Assembly (NCBI RefSeq): GCF_004792655.1
Contig: NZ_SRZC01000011.1
Coordinates: 1-64,000, forward strand
DNA length: 64,000 nucleotides
Reading direction: 5' to 3'
Origin: Palleniella muris
Lineage (GTDB): Bacteria > Bacteroidota > Bacteroidia > Bacteroidales > Bacteroidaceae
Shown: positions 44,782-55,279 of the stretch, in pieces
How positions within the stretch are numbered: the first letter of the stretch is position 1
Layout of the letters: every line of letters begins with the position of its first letter
Notes under the pieces: model-generated
The model's input: only the letters and a program-made list of their open reading frames with translations
Database searches by the model: none
Told to the model about the DNA's origin: nothing
Position numbers and translations under genes: made by a program

Positions 44782-47487
44782 TTACTTGCTCAAAGATGCG
44801 ATTGTCTCTTTCAGAGCGGCTATCTTTTCAAGAGAGTCAGCCTCTTTCTTGCGCTCGAGAGCGACAACAGCCTCAGGGGCATTAGCCACGAAACGCTCGT
44901 TGGAGAGCTTCTTGCGGATGCCGTTGAGGAAGCCCTCAAGGTGCTTGAGCTCTGCCTCTGCCTTGGCGATTTCCGCCTCTGTGTCGATGAGGTCGCCAAG
45001 AGGAACGGCATATTCGCGTGTGCCAATCATGAATGATGATGAGCCGTCACCCTTCTGCTGTACATAGTTGATGTCGGAAAGACCCGCCATCTTCTTGATG
45101 ATAGTGTTGAGCTCAGTGTCGGCATCTGCCTCGTTTGCCACAATCTCCAGTGTCAGTGGCTCACGCGGAGCGATGTTCTTCGACTGCCTTACGCCACGCA
45201 CTCCGGAGATAATCTGCTTCGCTGTCTCGTAGCGTGCAAGGAGAGTCTTCTCCTCGTCGGTGAGAGCATCGAGCTTGAAGACATCCACCATGAGTGCCTC
45301 ACCGTCCTTGCGGTCGATGATATGCTGCCACAATTCCTCGGTGATGAACGGCATGAACGGATGGATGACGTGCAGGAGCTTGTCGAAGATGGTCAAAGTC
45401 TCCTCGTAAGTTGTGCGGTCAATCGGTGCCTGATAAGCAGGCTTAATCATTTCAAGGTACCAGCCGGAGAACTCATCCGTGAACAGTTTGAATGCTGTCA
45501 TCAGTGCATCGTTAAGACGATACTTGCTGAAATGGTCATTGATTTCCGCATAGTCAGCCTTGATTTTCGCGTTCATCCATGCTATGGACTTGGCGTTGCT
45601 CTCAGGCTGCTCTATGTCTGCAACCTCCCAACCTTTGACAAGGCGGAAGGCGTTCCACATCTTGTTGCAGAAGTTCATACCCTGTGCGCACAGCGCATCA
45701 TCATAGAGAATGTCGTTGCTGGCAGGCGCAGCGAGCATCATTCCCATACGCACACCGTCGGCACCGAAGCGTTCGATAAGTTCGAGAGCGTCAGGAGAGT
45801 TGCCGAGGGACTTGCTCATCTTGCGTCCAATCTTATCACGCACAATACCGGTGAAGTATACATTGCGGAACGGAATGTCCTTCATGTACTCGCATCCCGC
45901 CATAATCATGCGCGCAACCCAGAAGAAGATGATGTCCGGGCCTGTCACAAGGTCGGAAGTAGGGTAGTAGTACTTGATTTCCTCGTTGTCCGGATTGTTG
46001 ATACCGTCGAAGAGTGATACCGGCCACAGCCATGAAGAGAACCATGTGTCGAGAGCATCCTCGTCGCGGCGGAGCTGCTCCATTGTCACTGAAGGGTCGA
46101 TCTCCTTTGCCTTTGCAAGTGCTTCCTCCTCGGTAAGTGCCACGACAAAGCGCTCATTGCCGTCCTCTGTCTCAGGCAGGAAGTAAGCCGGAATGCGGTG
46201 TCCCCACCACAACTGGCGTGAGATGCACCAGTCCTGGATGTTCTCCAGCCAGTTCTTGTATGTCGTGACGTACTTTGTAGGATAGAATTTCAGTTTTCCT
46301 TCCAGCACCGGTGGCAATGCTATGTCCGCCATGTGCTGCATGGAGAGGAACCACTGCTTGCAGAGACGCGGCTCGACGGCAGTGTCCTGGTTGCGCTCGG
46401 AGTAGCCAACCTTGTTGTCATAATCCTCAATGTGATCCATCAAGCCAGCCTCCTCGAGGTCTTTGGCAATCTGCTTGCGGACAACCATACGGTCCATTCC
46501 GACATAAAGACCGCCTGCCTCGGAGATTGTTCCGTCAGGGTTGAAGATGTCAATAGTCTCCAGATTGTGAGTCTTGCCCAACGCATAGTCGTTCACATCG
46601 TGAGCCGGAGTGACCTTCAGACAGCCTGTTCCGAACTCGATGTCCACATAGCGGTCCTCGATTACAGGGATAACACGGTTGACAAGAGGCACAATAACCT
46701 TATGACCTTTCAGCCACTGGTTCTTCACATCCTTAGGGTTGATGCACATAGCGGTATCGCCCATGATTGTCTCAGGACGTGTCGTTGCGACAATGGCGTA
46801 GTAGCCCTTCTCGTCCTTATGGACAACCTCGCCCTCTTCGCCTGTCAGCACGACAGGATTGGTGTCGGCATCGGCAACATAGTACTTCAAGTGATAGAGC
46901 TTGGACTTCTCCTCACGGTAGATAACTTCCTCAGTAGAGAGCACAGTCTGTGCCTTCGAATCCCAGTTTACCATGCGCAGACCACGGTAGATGTAGCCCT
47001 TCTCGTAAAGGTCGACAAACACTTTCATCACAGACTCCGAACGCTTCTCGTCGAGTGTGAAGGCAGTGCGGTCCCAGTCGCATGACGCTCCGAGCTTGCG
47101 AAGCTGCTTGAGGATGATGCCGCCATGCTCCTCTGTCCATGCCCAAGCATGCTCAAGGAACTGCTCACGGGTGAGGTCGCGCTTCTTGATGCCCTGCTGT
47201 GCGAGCTTGTTGACGACCTTTGCCTCTGTGGCGATGGACGCATGGTCAGTGCCGGGAACCCAACAAGCGTTCTTTCCGTCAAGGCGCGCCTTGCGGATAA
47301 GGATGTCCTGAATAGTGTTGTTGAGCATGTGTCCCATGTGCAGGACGCCTGTGACATTAGGCGGAGGGATAACTATCGTGTACGGCTCTCTGCCGTCAGG
47401 CTTGCTTGAAAAGAGCTTGTGGTCAGTCCAGTACTGATACCATTTCGCTTCCACATCTTTCGGATTGTACTTGCTTGCTAATTCCAT
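44782..47487 (-). CDS. valS: Valyl-tRNA synthetase
   Basis: Class I synthetase that charges tRNA-Val. The 901-residue protein shows the HIGH-equivalent HMGH (residues 50-53) in [15 protein letters not shown], the CP1 editing domain ([15 protein letters not shown]), the [15 protein letters not shown] block, KMSKS in [14 protein letters not shown], and a C-terminal coiled coil ([20 protein letters not shown]). Length is normal. Minus-strand -7 box TAATTTTG at 47535-47528 precedes it by 41 bp. Confidence 0.98.
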   Translation of the reverse strand: MELASKYNPKDVEAKWYQYWTDHKLFSSKPDGREPYTIVIPPPNVTGVLHMGHMLNNTIQDILIRKARLDGKNACWVPGTDHASIATEAKVVNKLAQQGIKKRDLTREQFLEHAWAWTEEHGGIILKQLRKLGASCDWDRTAFTLDEKRSESVMKVFVDLYEKGYIYRGLRMVNWDSKAQTVLSTEEVIYREEKSKLYHLKYYVADADTNPVVLTGEEGEVVHKDEKGYYAIVATTRPETIMGDTAMCINPKDVKNQWLKGHKVIVPLVNRVIPVIEDRYVDIEFGTGCLKVTPAHDVNDYALGKTHNLETIDIFNPDGTISEAGGLYVGMDRMVVRKQIAKDLEEAGLMDHIEDYDNKVGYSERNQDTAVEPRLCKQWFLSMQHMADIALPPVLEGKLKFYPTKYVTTYKNWLENIQDWCISRQLWWGHRIPAYFLPETEDGNERFVVALTEEEALAKAKEIDPSVTMEQLRRDEDALDTWFSSWLWPVSLFDGINNPDNEEIKYYYPTSDLVTGPDIIFFWVARMIMAGCEYMKDIPFRNVYFTGIVRDKIGRKMSKSLGNSPDALELIERFGADGVRMGMMLAAPASNDILYDDALCAQGMNFCNKMWNAFRLVKGWEVADIEQPESNAKSIAWMNAKIKADYAEINDHFSKYRLNDALMTAFKLFTDEFSGWYLEMIKPAYQAPIDRTTYEETLTIFDKLLHVIHPFMPFITEELWQHIIDRKDGEALMVDVFKLDALTDEEKTLLARYETAKQIISGVRGVRQSKNIAPREPLTLEIVANEADADTELNTIIKKMAGLSDINYVQQKGDGSSSFMIGTREYAVPLGDLIDTEAEIAKAEAELKHLEGFLNGIRKKLSNERFVANAPEAVVALERKKEADSLEKIAALKETIASLSK

Positions 47488-47527
47488 TTTCTTCTTATAA
47501 TTTGTTTTTAATTTCCAATTTGAGGTA

Positions 47528-47535
47528 CAAAATTA
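47528..47535 (-). promoter_or_regulatory. -7 element of valS
   Basis: TAATTTTG on the minus strand, 41 bp upstream of the ATG; TTTG lies 24 bp further upstream, slightly long for the -33 spacing. Confidence 0.45.
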
Positions 47536-47666
47536 ATGATTTTTTTGTGAATAGCTTTTCAAAATAGGTGTTTATTATAAAATAATAACATTCAGATTGT
47601 GAAGAAAAAAGCTGTTATTCTTGTTTCAAAACTAACACCAAACGCTTCATGTAATAGTCATTCATA

Positions 47667-48382
47667 CTATTTGCCGAAACCTTTTTGACCTTTCCATTTT
47701 TTTATTGCTTTGTCAAAATCACTTTCAAACAGATTCATTTCGCGTCTTCGATAAATCTCAAACTCGTTTTCTGCCTTTTCGATAGCTTCCTTATGCGAGA
47801 TGCTTCCATTGCCAACCAACACTTGACGCTTGTGTGCAATAATCTGGTTGTCAAGCGCGTCAATCCAATCTTTCATGGTCATAGGATTCATTTCCAATGC
47901 CTGAAACTCTGCAAAGTCGAGGAATTCGGACACAAGAAGGTTCAAGCGCTGCAATTCTATTTCTGAGAGATAGTTCTTGGCTATCTTGACATCGTCTTTG
48001 GTGACATAATTCCCTTTGAAATTTGTCATACCAACAAACGGTTTCTCGTTGTCCACGCGACGATAGATAACCTCTGCTGCCGTATTCTCATGGACAGCAT
48101 AATGTAGTTTGTTCTGCACAGTGGCAAAGAATAATTTCTTCATGCTGCTGCGAGGGTCGTAATCTGTAGCGGTAGCAAGAAATTCTTTACAGTTCGATTT
48201 TCTTCCAACTCCCCGTCTTTTAATATGTTGTCAATATGTTGGCTAATATTCTGTTTTGTAGTGCAATATATTTCCGCTAACTGATTTTGTGTTAACCACA
48301 AATCCTCATCGGCGAAACGCACTGAGACGCGGGTTATCTCGTCATCGTCTTGGTATAGTATTATTTTGTTTTCTTCTGCCAT
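47667..48382 (-). pseudogene. rhuM-family gene collapsed by internal deletion
   Basis: The N-terminal piece (48382-48140) has the RhuM/DNA-binding opening: IILYQDDDEITRVSVRFADEDLWLTQNQLAEIYCTTKQNISQHI. It then stops. The C-terminal piece (47667-48143, overlapping ATG) has FFATVQNKLHYAV, TAAEVIYRRVD, YLSEIELQRLNLLVSEFLDFAE and LVGNGSISHKEAIEKAE. Reading the third frame across the join gives ATATDYDPRSS, the segment that normally precedes FFATVQNKLH. So about 150 residues between are deleted and the junction is out of frame. Full-length members exceed 300 residues. The product may be two peptides, but the middle domain is gone. Confidence 0.8.
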
Positions 48383-48416
48383 AGTTGTATCTGTGAATGC
48401 GGAGCGAGGTTTTTCT

Positions 48417-48437
48417 CCCCCCCCCCTTACAAAGGTA
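48417..48437 (-). promoter_or_regulatory. rhuM -7 box followed by a ten-base homopolymer
   Basis: TACCTTTG on the minus strand (48437-48430) is a good -7 box. Three bases downstream is a run of ten G (plus-strand C, 48417-48426), right at the expected transcription start. Run length could vary by slippage. Confidence 0.5.
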
Positions 48438-48726
48438 TTTCTCCCGATTTTACAACGCGAGTTCGGGATAAGAAAGTCCCCGAAAAAGTTGGTAATCTCG
48501 CAAATATTTTGTATATTTGTAAGTGAAAATCAATAACATACTAAAAATACAAGCAATCTGCTCCGGCATTTGTTTTCTTATTGGACGAAATGTTAAAATT
48601 CGATGAAAAGTTTTTGCAAAGTACACTTGTGAGTTTTCTAATTATTGCCCCTTGGAAAGGGCGGGATTATGCTTTTGAAGATGGAAAATGTCTGTTTGCG
48701 ACCCCATGTGTGGCGAAAGATGATGC

Positions 48727-48832
48727 GAATGGTAACGCTTTGCGGTGCGAAAGGTAACGAATCGCGATGCAATTCATAACCTTTTGTGCTGCAAATCAAT
48801 ACCAATCGCCTTGTGAATTGATACCAATCGCA
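48727..48832. repeat. 22-bp-period repeat array E
   Basis: Cores begin at 48731 and 48753 (GGTAAC), then in inverted orientation at 48776 (ATAACC), 48798 (AATACC) and 48820 (GATACC). Spacing is 22, 23 (at the inversion), 22 and 22. It lies in the 900-bp gap between the rhuM remnant and mutA; no gene is visible there. Confidence 0.8.
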
Positions 48833-48994
48833 GTTGTTTGTTGTGATAAAGATAGAATGAAAAATGTTATCTTGTTGATTGATAGGCGGTTGGTGAGAAG
48901 GTGGAATTTTTGTCATTTTCCGATTATTGTTGTTGAATTTTATTTTGAGGAAAATGTTTATGTTAAAAAATGGGCGAGTTTTCTAATTGGTGGT

Positions 48995-49024
48995 CACGCA
49001 GATTTCGCAGATATACGCAGATGA
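48995..49024. repeat. CGCAGAT short repeat
   Basis: CGCAGAT occurs at 48997, 49006 and 49016 inside CACGCAGATTTCGCAGATAT, a type of decayed intergenic repeat (CACAGATT-like) seen in several phyla. No function assigned. Confidence 0.5.
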
Positions 49025-49202
49025 TACAACAATTTGGCAATAAGTGTTGGTCTTCGAAATTTGCGTGGAGTGTTTTGCTGTTGTGTGAATTTTCGGGAGA
49101 AAAATGCAGTCGTTGTATGGGGAAAACAAAGTTTTATCACAGATAAATGCTATTCTTGCGTTAAATTTAGTTGCAGGATTCTCCTATTTAGAAAATAATC
49201 TG

Positions 49203-49210
49203 TAAATTTG
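49203..49210 (+). promoter_or_regulatory. -7 element of mutA-mutB
   Basis: TAAATTTG fits the consensus, 72 bp upstream of the mutA ATG. No clear -33 box. Confidence 0.45.
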
Positions 49211-49282
49211 CAAAATATTACGTGCGTTCATAATAAAATGAATTGACATCGCAACATAACATAATAAAACTTAACAACAATT

Positions 49283-51133
49283 ATGGCAAAAAAGAACGAA
49301 AAACTCTTCAGCGAGTTTGTCGCACCGTCACGTCAGGAATGGCTTGACAAGATTCAGGTTGACCTGAAGGGCGCTGATTTCAACAAGCGTCTGGTGTGGA
49401 AGACTAACGAAGGTTTCAATGTGCAGCCATTCTACCGCAAGGAAGATGTGGAGAAGCTGCAGACTCCGGAGGCTATGCCGGGCGAGTTTCCTTTTGTCCG
49501 TGGCAACAAGAAGCTCGACAACGAATGGTATGTGCGTCAGAACATCGTGGCAGACTCTGCCGCGGAAGCAAACGCTAAGGCACTCGATGTGCTTAACAAG
49601 GGCATCACATCCCTTGGTTTCCACATCTGCGGCTCACAGCTCAGCCGTGAGTACGTGGAGACTCTGCTCGAGGGAATCTACTGCGACTGCGTGGAGCTGA
49701 ACTTCACTACATGCAAGCGTCACTCTGTTGAGCTTGCTCAGATGCTTGTCGACATCTTCGAGAAGAAGGGTTATGACAAGGAGAAGATTGTCGCTTCAAT
49801 TGATTGGGACCCAATGGAGAAGATGCTCGGCGGCAAGGATGTCGAGGGAGTGCTTCAGTTTGCGAAGCCTTTGGTTGAGGCTGTCAAGGACTATCCTCAC
49901 TTCCGCGTCATTGCAGTCAATACCGTTGCTCTCAGCAATGCCGGTGCATATATCGTGCAGGAGCTGGGCTACGCTCTCGCATGGGGCGCAGAGTACTTGC
50001 AGATGCTTGTCGAGGCAGGTGTCGATGCTACTCTCGCAGCAAAGAAAATCAAGTTCAACATGGGCATCTCCGAGAACTATTTCATGGAGATTGCTAAGTT
50101 CCGTGCGGCACGCCTTCTGTGGGCAGAGATTGTCAAGCAGTACAATCCTTCATGCGACTGCGCTTGCAAGATGATTGTTAATGCCGAGACCACAAAGTAC
50201 AACATGACTGTCTTTGACGCTTATGTGAACATGCTTCGTTCACAGACAGAGACAATGTCTGCGGCTCTTGCCGGTGTCCACTCTATCGTTGTCACACCGT
50301 TTGACGCGGCTTACGAGAAGCCAAACGATTTCTCAGAGCGCATCGCACGCAACCAGCAGCTGCTCCTGAAGGAAGAGTGCCATTTCGATACTGTCGTTGA
50401 CCCGTCAGCAGGTTCTTACTATATAGAGGAACTCACTTCTTCTCTCGCAACAGAGGCTTGGAAGATATTCCTCAACGTAGAGGAGCAGGGCGGTTTCCTC
50501 GCTGCCATAAAAGCCGGAACAGTGCAGGATGACATCAACGCCACAAACGACAAGCGTCATCTCCATGCTGCACAGCGCCGTGAGTTTATCCTCGGCACAA
50601 ACCAGTTCCCTAATTTCATCGAGACATCTGAGGGCAAGGCTCCTCTCGCTCATGAGTGTAAGGGCAAGTGTGGCGAGGAAGGCACACTGAAGGCTGTCAA
50701 GGCTACACGCCTTGCTGCGGACTTCGAGGACCTTCGTCTTGCTACAGAAAAGGCTGAGAAGCAGCCTGTTGCGTTCATGGTTACTATCGGCAACCTTGCA
50801 TGGCGTCAGGCACGCGCACAGTTCTCTTGCAACTTCCTTGCCGCTGCCGGCTACAAAGTTATTGACAACCTCGGCTTCAAGACTGTTGAGGAGGGTGTCG
50901 ATGCAGCTGTTGCGGCAGGTGCGGACATTGTCGTTCTCTGCTCAAGCGATGACGAGTATGCAGAGTATGCTGTTCCTGCGTTCAAGTATCTTGACAACCG
51001 CGCAATCTATGCCGTTGCAGGTGCTCCGGCATGTGCCGAGGAACTGAAGGCTGCAGGCATAGAGAACTTTATCCATGTCAAGGTCAACCAGTTGGAGACT
51101 TTGAAGATGTTTAACTCAAAACTCGGTATCTAA
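49283..51133 (+). CDS. mutA: Methylmalonyl-CoA mutase, small subunit
   Basis: Non-catalytic subunit of the adenosylcobalamin enzyme that interconverts succinyl-CoA and methylmalonyl-CoA, used in propionate formation. The 616-residue protein opens EFVAPSRQEWLDKIQVDLKGADF and keeps the barrel signatures (WGAEYLQMLVEAGVD, NPSCDCACKMIVNAETT, DPSAGSYYIEELT). The C-terminal B12-type domain lacks the cobalamin-ligating DxHxxG, as expected for the small subunit. The mutB gene follows after 6 bp. Confidence 0.96.
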   Translation: MAKKNEKLFSEFVAPSRQEWLDKIQVDLKGADFNKRLVWKTNEGFNVQPFYRKEDVEKLQTPEAMPGEFPFVRGNKKLDNEWYVRQNIVADSAAEANAKALDVLNKGITSLGFHICGSQLSREYVETLLEGIYCDCVELNFTTCKRHSVELAQMLVDIFEKKGYDKEKIVASIDWDPMEKMLGGKDVEGVLQFAKPLVEAVKDYPHFRVIAVNTVALSNAGAYIVQELGYALAWGAEYLQMLVEAGVDATLAAKKIKFNMGISENYFMEIAKFRAARLLWAEIVKQYNPSCDCACKMIVNAETTKYNMTVFDAYVNMLRSQTETMSAALAGVHSIVVTPFDAAYEKPNDFSERIARNQQLLLKEECHFDTVVDPSAGSYYIEELTSSLATEAWKIFLNVEEQGGFLAAIKAGTVQDDINATNDKRHLHAAQRREFILGTNQFPNFIETSEGKAPLAHECKGKCGEEGTLKAVKATRLAADFEDLRLATEKAEKQPVAFMVTIGNLAWRQARAQFSCNFLAAAGYKVIDNLGFKTVEEGVDAAVAAGADIVVLCSSDDEYAEYAVPAFKYLDNRAIYAVAGAPACAEELKAAGIENFIHVKVNQLETLKMFNSKLGI

Positions 51134-51139
51134 ACGATT

Positions 51140-53290
51140 ATGGCAAGAAAAGATTTTAAGAATATTGATATCTTTGCAGGTATCGAGAAGAAAGACGGCG
51201 CACAGTGGCAGAAGGACAATGGTGTGAAGAACGTGTGGAAGACACCTGAGCACATTGAGGTGAAGCCGGTCTATACAAAGGAAGACCTTGAAGGCGTGGA
51301 GCATCTTGACTTCGCTGCCGGTATTCCTCCGTTCCTCCGCGGTCCTTATTCGATGATGTATCCTTTCCGTCCGTGGACCATCCGCCAGTATGCCGGATTC
51401 TCTACAGCAGAGGAGTCCAATGCGTTCTATCGCAGAAACCTCGCTTCCGGACAGAAAGGTCTGTCAGTGGCTTTTGACCTTCCTACCCACCGTGGCTATG
51501 ACCCTGACAACATGCGTGTTATCGGTGATGTCGGCAAGGCCGGTGTTTCTATCTGTTCTGTTGAGAACATGAAGGTTCTGTTCGACGGCATTCCATTGAA
51601 CAAGATGTCTGTCTCAATGACAATGAACGGTGCGGTTCTCCCAATCCTCGCTTTCTACATTGTGGCAGGACTTGAGCAGGGTGCAAAGCTCGAAGAGATG
51701 GCAGGAACAATCCAGAATGACATCCTGAAGGAGTTCATGGTGCGTAACACCTATATATATCCACCGTCATTCTCCATGAAGATTATCGCTGACATCTTCG
51801 AGTACACATCAAAGAACATGCCGAAGTTCAACAGTATCTCTATCTCCGGCTACCACATGCAGGAGGCAGGTGCTACTGCTGACATCGAGCTTGCCTACAC
51901 TCTCGCTGACGGTATGGACTATTTGCGTGCCGGTGTGAACGCAGGCATCGACATCGATGCTTTCGCTCCACGCCTCTCATTCTTCTGGGCTATCGGCATG
52001 AACCACTTCATGGAGATTGCCAAGATGCGTGCCGGCCGTCTGTTGTGGGCTAAGATTGTCAAGAGCTTCGGTGCGAAGAATCCTAAGTCAATGGCTCTCC
52101 GTACTCACTCACAGACATCAGGATGGTCACTCACTGAGCAAGACCCGTTCAACAATGTCGGCCGTACATGTATCGAGGCTATGGCTGCCGTTCTCGGACA
52201 TACACAGTCCCTGCATACAAACTCTCTCGATGAGGCTATCGCACTGCCGACAGACTTCTCTGCACGTATCGCACGTAACACACAGATTTACATCCAGAAC
52301 GAGACAAAGGTATGTAAGGAGATTGACCCATGGGCAGGTTCTTACTACGTAGAGTCTCTGACTCAGGAGCTTGTGGAGAAGGCTTGGGAGCATATCCAGG
52401 AGATTGAGAAGCTCGGCGGTATGGCTAAGGCTATAGAGACCGGTGTGCCTAAGATGCGTATCGAGGAGGCTGCTGCCCGCACACAGGCACGTATCGACTC
52501 CGGAGTGCAGACCATCGTCGGCACAAACAAGTACCGTCTTGACCATGAGGATCCAATCGACATCCTCGAGGTCGACAACACTGCCGTTCGTCTCCAGCAG
52601 GAGGCTGCGCTCAAGGAGCTTAAGGCTAACCGCGACAATGAGGCTGGCCAAAAGGCACTTGACGCTCTGACAGAGGTGGTACGCACAGGCGAGGGCAACT
52701 TGCTTGAGGCTGCTGTCGAGTGTGCTAAGCTCCGTTGTACACTTGGTGAAATCAGTGATGCTTGTGAAAAAATAGTAGGACGTTATAAGGCTGTGGTAAG
52801 AACAATTTCAGGCGTTTATTCTTCAGAGTACAAGAAGGACGCAGAGTTTGAAGAGGCTGTTCGCTTGACGAACGAGTTTGCCGAGAAGGAAGGACGCCGT
52901 CCTCGTATCTTCGTGGCAAAGATGGGACAGGACGGTCATGACCGTGGTGCAAAGGTTGTTGCCACAGGTTATGCAGACTGTGGTTTCGACGTGGATATGG
53001 GACCTTTGTTCCAGACTCCTGCCGAGGCTGCCCGTGAGGCTGTCGAGAACGATGTGCACATTGTCGGTGTGTCTTCTCTTGCTGCCGGTCACAAGACCCT
53101 TATCCCTCAGCTCTTTGAGGAACTGAAGAAGCTCGGACGTGAGGACATCATGGTCATTGCCGGTGGTGTCATCCCTGCACAGGATTATGACTTCCTCTAT
53201 AAGGCAGGTGTTGCTGCAATCTTCGGTCCAGGTACCTCTGTGGCTTACTCAGCAAAGACAATGATGGAACTCCTTATGGACAAGGACTAA
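51140..53290 (+). CDS. mutB: Methylmalonyl-CoA mutase, large (catalytic) subunit
   Basis: Catalytic subunit of the succinyl-CoA/methylmalonyl-CoA mutase. The 716-residue protein has the substrate-binding barrel ([46 protein letters not shown]) and a C-terminal cobalamin domain with DGHDRGAKV, whose Asp-x-His-x-x-Gly carries the lower-axial histidine, then [12 protein letters not shown]. Length is typical. Its need for B12 fits the MetH-activation protein earlier in the window. A hairpin follows the stop. Confidence 0.97.
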   Translation: MARKDFKNIDIFAGIEKKDGAQWQKDNGVKNVWKTPEHIEVKPVYTKEDLEGVEHLDFAAGIPPFLRGPYSMMYPFRPWTIRQYAGFSTAEESNAFYRRNLASGQKGLSVAFDLPTHRGYDPDNMRVIGDVGKAGVSICSVENMKVLFDGIPLNKMSVSMTMNGAVLPILAFYIVAGLEQGAKLEEMAGTIQNDILKEFMVRNTYIYPPSFSMKIIADIFEYTSKNMPKFNSISISGYHMQEAGATADIELAYTLADGMDYLRAGVNAGIDIDAFAPRLSFFWAIGMNHFMEIAKMRAGRLLWAKIVKSFGAKNPKSMALRTHSQTSGWSLTEQDPFNNVGRTCIEAMAAVLGHTQSLHTNSLDEAIALPTDFSARIARNTQIYIQNETKVCKEIDPWAGSYYVESLTQELVEKAWEHIQEIEKLGGMAKAIETGVPKMRIEEAAARTQARIDSGVQTIVGTNKYRLDHEDPIDILEVDNTAVRLQQEAALKELKANRDNEAGQKALDALTEVVRTGEGNLLEAAVECAKLRCTLGEISDACEKIVGRYKAVVRTISGVYSSEYKKDAEFEEAVRLTNEFAEKEGRRPRIFVAKMGQDGHDRGAKVVATGYADCGFDVDMGPLFQTPAEAAREAVENDVHIVGVSSLAAGHKTLIPQLFEELKKLGREDIMVIAGGVIPAQDYDFLYKAGVAAIFGPGTSVAYSAKTMMELLMDKD

Positions 53291-53303
53291 CATAAACGCA
53301 AAA

Positions 53304-53340
53304 ACGCTGAGGCCTTCGGGAAAGCCGAAGACCTCAGCGT
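53304..53340 (+). terminator. Hairpin after mutB
   Basis: A 16-bp stem with one mismatch (ACGCTGAGG...CTTCGG / CCGAAG...CCTCAGCGT) and a GAAA-type loop. No T-run; may act as an attenuator or 3'-end protector. Confidence 0.6.
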
Positions 53341-53373
53341 AATCTGTTACAGGTTTTATAAAAAGCAAAAACG

Positions 53374-55158
53374 ATGAAAGATTTTTTTAAGAACATTCTT
53401 GCCACAGTATTCGGCATATTCCTTTGTATAGGTATTTTCATAGCATTCTCTATCATCAGCCTAATCGGTATGGTGGCATCCTCATCAACGGAGACTGAGG
53501 TTAAGGACAATTCGGTGCTTGTCCTCAATCTACGGGGACAGATAAATGAACAGGGTGCTGATGACCCGTTCGCAGGATTGTTGGGAGACGAAGGACTGTC
53601 AACAGGGCTGAATGACATCCTCTCTGCTATTGACAAGGCAAAGGATAATGATGCCATTAAAGGAATCTACATCGAAACCGGTACACTTGCCACTGACAAT
53701 GCTACCATTCAGGAAATACGCAATAAACTGAAGGAATTCAAATCCAAGAAGAAATGGATTGTCGCTTATGGCGAGAACTTCACTCAGGGCGCATACTATC
53801 TTGCGTCGGTAGCCGACAAGGTCTATATCAACCCTTATGGACATCTTGATTTCCATGGTATCGGAGCACAGCCAAGGTATATCAAGGATTTTATGGCGAT
53901 GTTCGGTGTGAAATATAATATAATAAAGGTGGGCACTTACAAGAGTGCCACAGAGATGTACACCGAGGAGAAAATGTCTGACGCAAACCGTGAGCAGGTT
54001 TCTGCATACATCAACGGCATGTGGCAGAATATCCTGAAAGACATCTCTGCTTCACGTAAAATCAGTGTCGCAGAACTGAACAAGATTGCTGATGGCTTCA
54101 CGTTTATGAGCAATACAAAGACTCTGAAAGCCCAGAAACTTGTTGACGGTATGCTGTATGCCGACCAGGTGAAAGCGGAAGTGAAGAAACTTCTTGGCTT
54201 AGACGCAGACAAAGAGATAAACCAGCTCAGTGTCGCTGCAATGAAGAATGTCACAGTCAAGAACAAGTCTGATAACGAGATTGCTGTATATTACTGTGAA
54301 GGAGCTATAGTTCAGCATCCTATCCAAGGTTTCGCTATGGGCGGCACAACACAGATTGTAGGCAAGGACGTGTGCAAAGACCTTGAAAAACTTGCCAACG
54401 ACGATGACATCAAAGCCGTAGTTCTCCGCATTAACTCTCCTGGTGGTGACGCTTACGCTTCCGAGCAGATGTGGCACTACATCTCAGAACTGAAGAAAGT
54501 AAAACCGGTTGTTGTCTCCATGGGCGGATGTGCTGCTTCCGGTGGTTACTACATGTCATGTAACGCTTCATGGATTGTTGCCCAGCCAAACACTATTACG
54601 GGTTCTATCGGAATCTTTGGAGCATTCCCTGACTTGACAGACTTGATGACCCAGAAGTTGAAGTTCCACTATGACGAGGTTAAGACAAATGCTAATTCCA
54701 CATTCTCTCCTGTGGCTATGTCACGCCCTCTCACTGCTGACGAGATAGCTGCCATGCAGACATGGATAAATGAGGGATACGCCCTTTTCCGCAAACGTGT
54801 GGCTGACGGACGCAGGATGAAGGTAGAGAAAGTGGAAGAACTTGCACAGGGTAGGGTATGGCTTGCCACTGACGGTCTGAAGAACGGGCTTGTCGACCAG
54901 CTTGGCGGACTTGATGATGCAGTGAAGAAAGCTGCTCAACTGGCTAAAGTCAAGGACTATCGTACTGCTGATTATCCTGCCATGCCAGACGTAATGTCTC
55001 AGCTCTTTAACAAAATCAGTGGCGGAACAGGCAGTGCTCTTGACGAACAGTTGCGTCTCGCTCTCGGCTCATACTATGAACCGTTCATGCTGATGCGCAC
55101 TGTCAATGAGCAGTCTACTGTTCAGGCACGTATGCCATACTTCCTTGAGATGAAGTAA
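53374..55158 (+). CDS. sppA: Signal peptide peptidase SppA (67 kDa type)
   Basis: Membrane serine protease that degrades cleaved signal peptides in the periplasm. The 594-residue protein has one N-terminal membrane helix (TVFGIFLCIGIFIAFSIISLIG) and two tandem peptidase-S49 halves. The Ser-Lys dyad is split as in E. coli: Lys190 in the first half (VGTYKSATEMYT) and Ser389 in the second (MGGCAASGGYYMSC). Length and layout match the long SppA form. The lpxK gene follows beyond a terminator. Confidence 0.96.
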   Translation: MKDFFKNILATVFGIFLCIGIFIAFSIISLIGMVASSSTETEVKDNSVLVLNLRGQINEQGADDPFAGLLGDEGLSTGLNDILSAIDKAKDNDAIKGIYIETGTLATDNATIQEIRNKLKEFKSKKKWIVAYGENFTQGAYYLASVADKVYINPYGHLDFHGIGAQPRYIKDFMAMFGVKYNIIKVGTYKSATEMYTEEKMSDANREQVSAYINGMWQNILKDISASRKISVAELNKIADGFTFMSNTKTLKAQKLVDGMLYADQVKAEVKKLLGLDADKEINQLSVAAMKNVTVKNKSDNEIAVYYCEGAIVQHPIQGFAMGGTTQIVGKDVCKDLEKLANDDDIKAVVLRINSPGGDAYASEQMWHYISELKKVKPVVVSMGGCAASGGYYMSCNASWIVAQPNTITGSIGIFGAFPDLTDLMTQKLKFHYDEVKTNANSTFSPVAMSRPLTADEIAAMQTWINEGYALFRKRVADGRRMKVEKVEELAQGRVWLATDGLKNGLVDQLGGLDDAVKKAAQLAKVKDYRTADYPAMPDVMSQLFNKISGGTGSALDEQLRLALGSYYEPFMLMRTVNEQSTVQARMPYFLEMK

Positions 55159-55226
55159 TCCTCACTTGTTAATATAATAACCACACTCCTTTGGCTGTCC
55201 CAACAGACGGCAGCCACAATAAAAGC

Positions 55227-55268
55227 CCGGCGGGCAAGTGCCCATACAAAGACACTGCCCGCCGGTTT
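55227..55268 (+). terminator. Terminator between sppA and lpxK
   Basis: CCGGCGGGCAAGTG (55227-55240) pairs with CACTGCCCGCCGG (55253-55265) with one bulge, followed by TTT. The lpxK ATG is 12 bases further on. Confidence 0.7.
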
Positions 55269-55279
55269 ATCATATAAAT

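Noticed and set aside
48638..49024. Short open frames between rhuM and mutA
   Set aside because: They lie over the repeat array and CGCAGAT repeats, have no start signals and no family resemblance.
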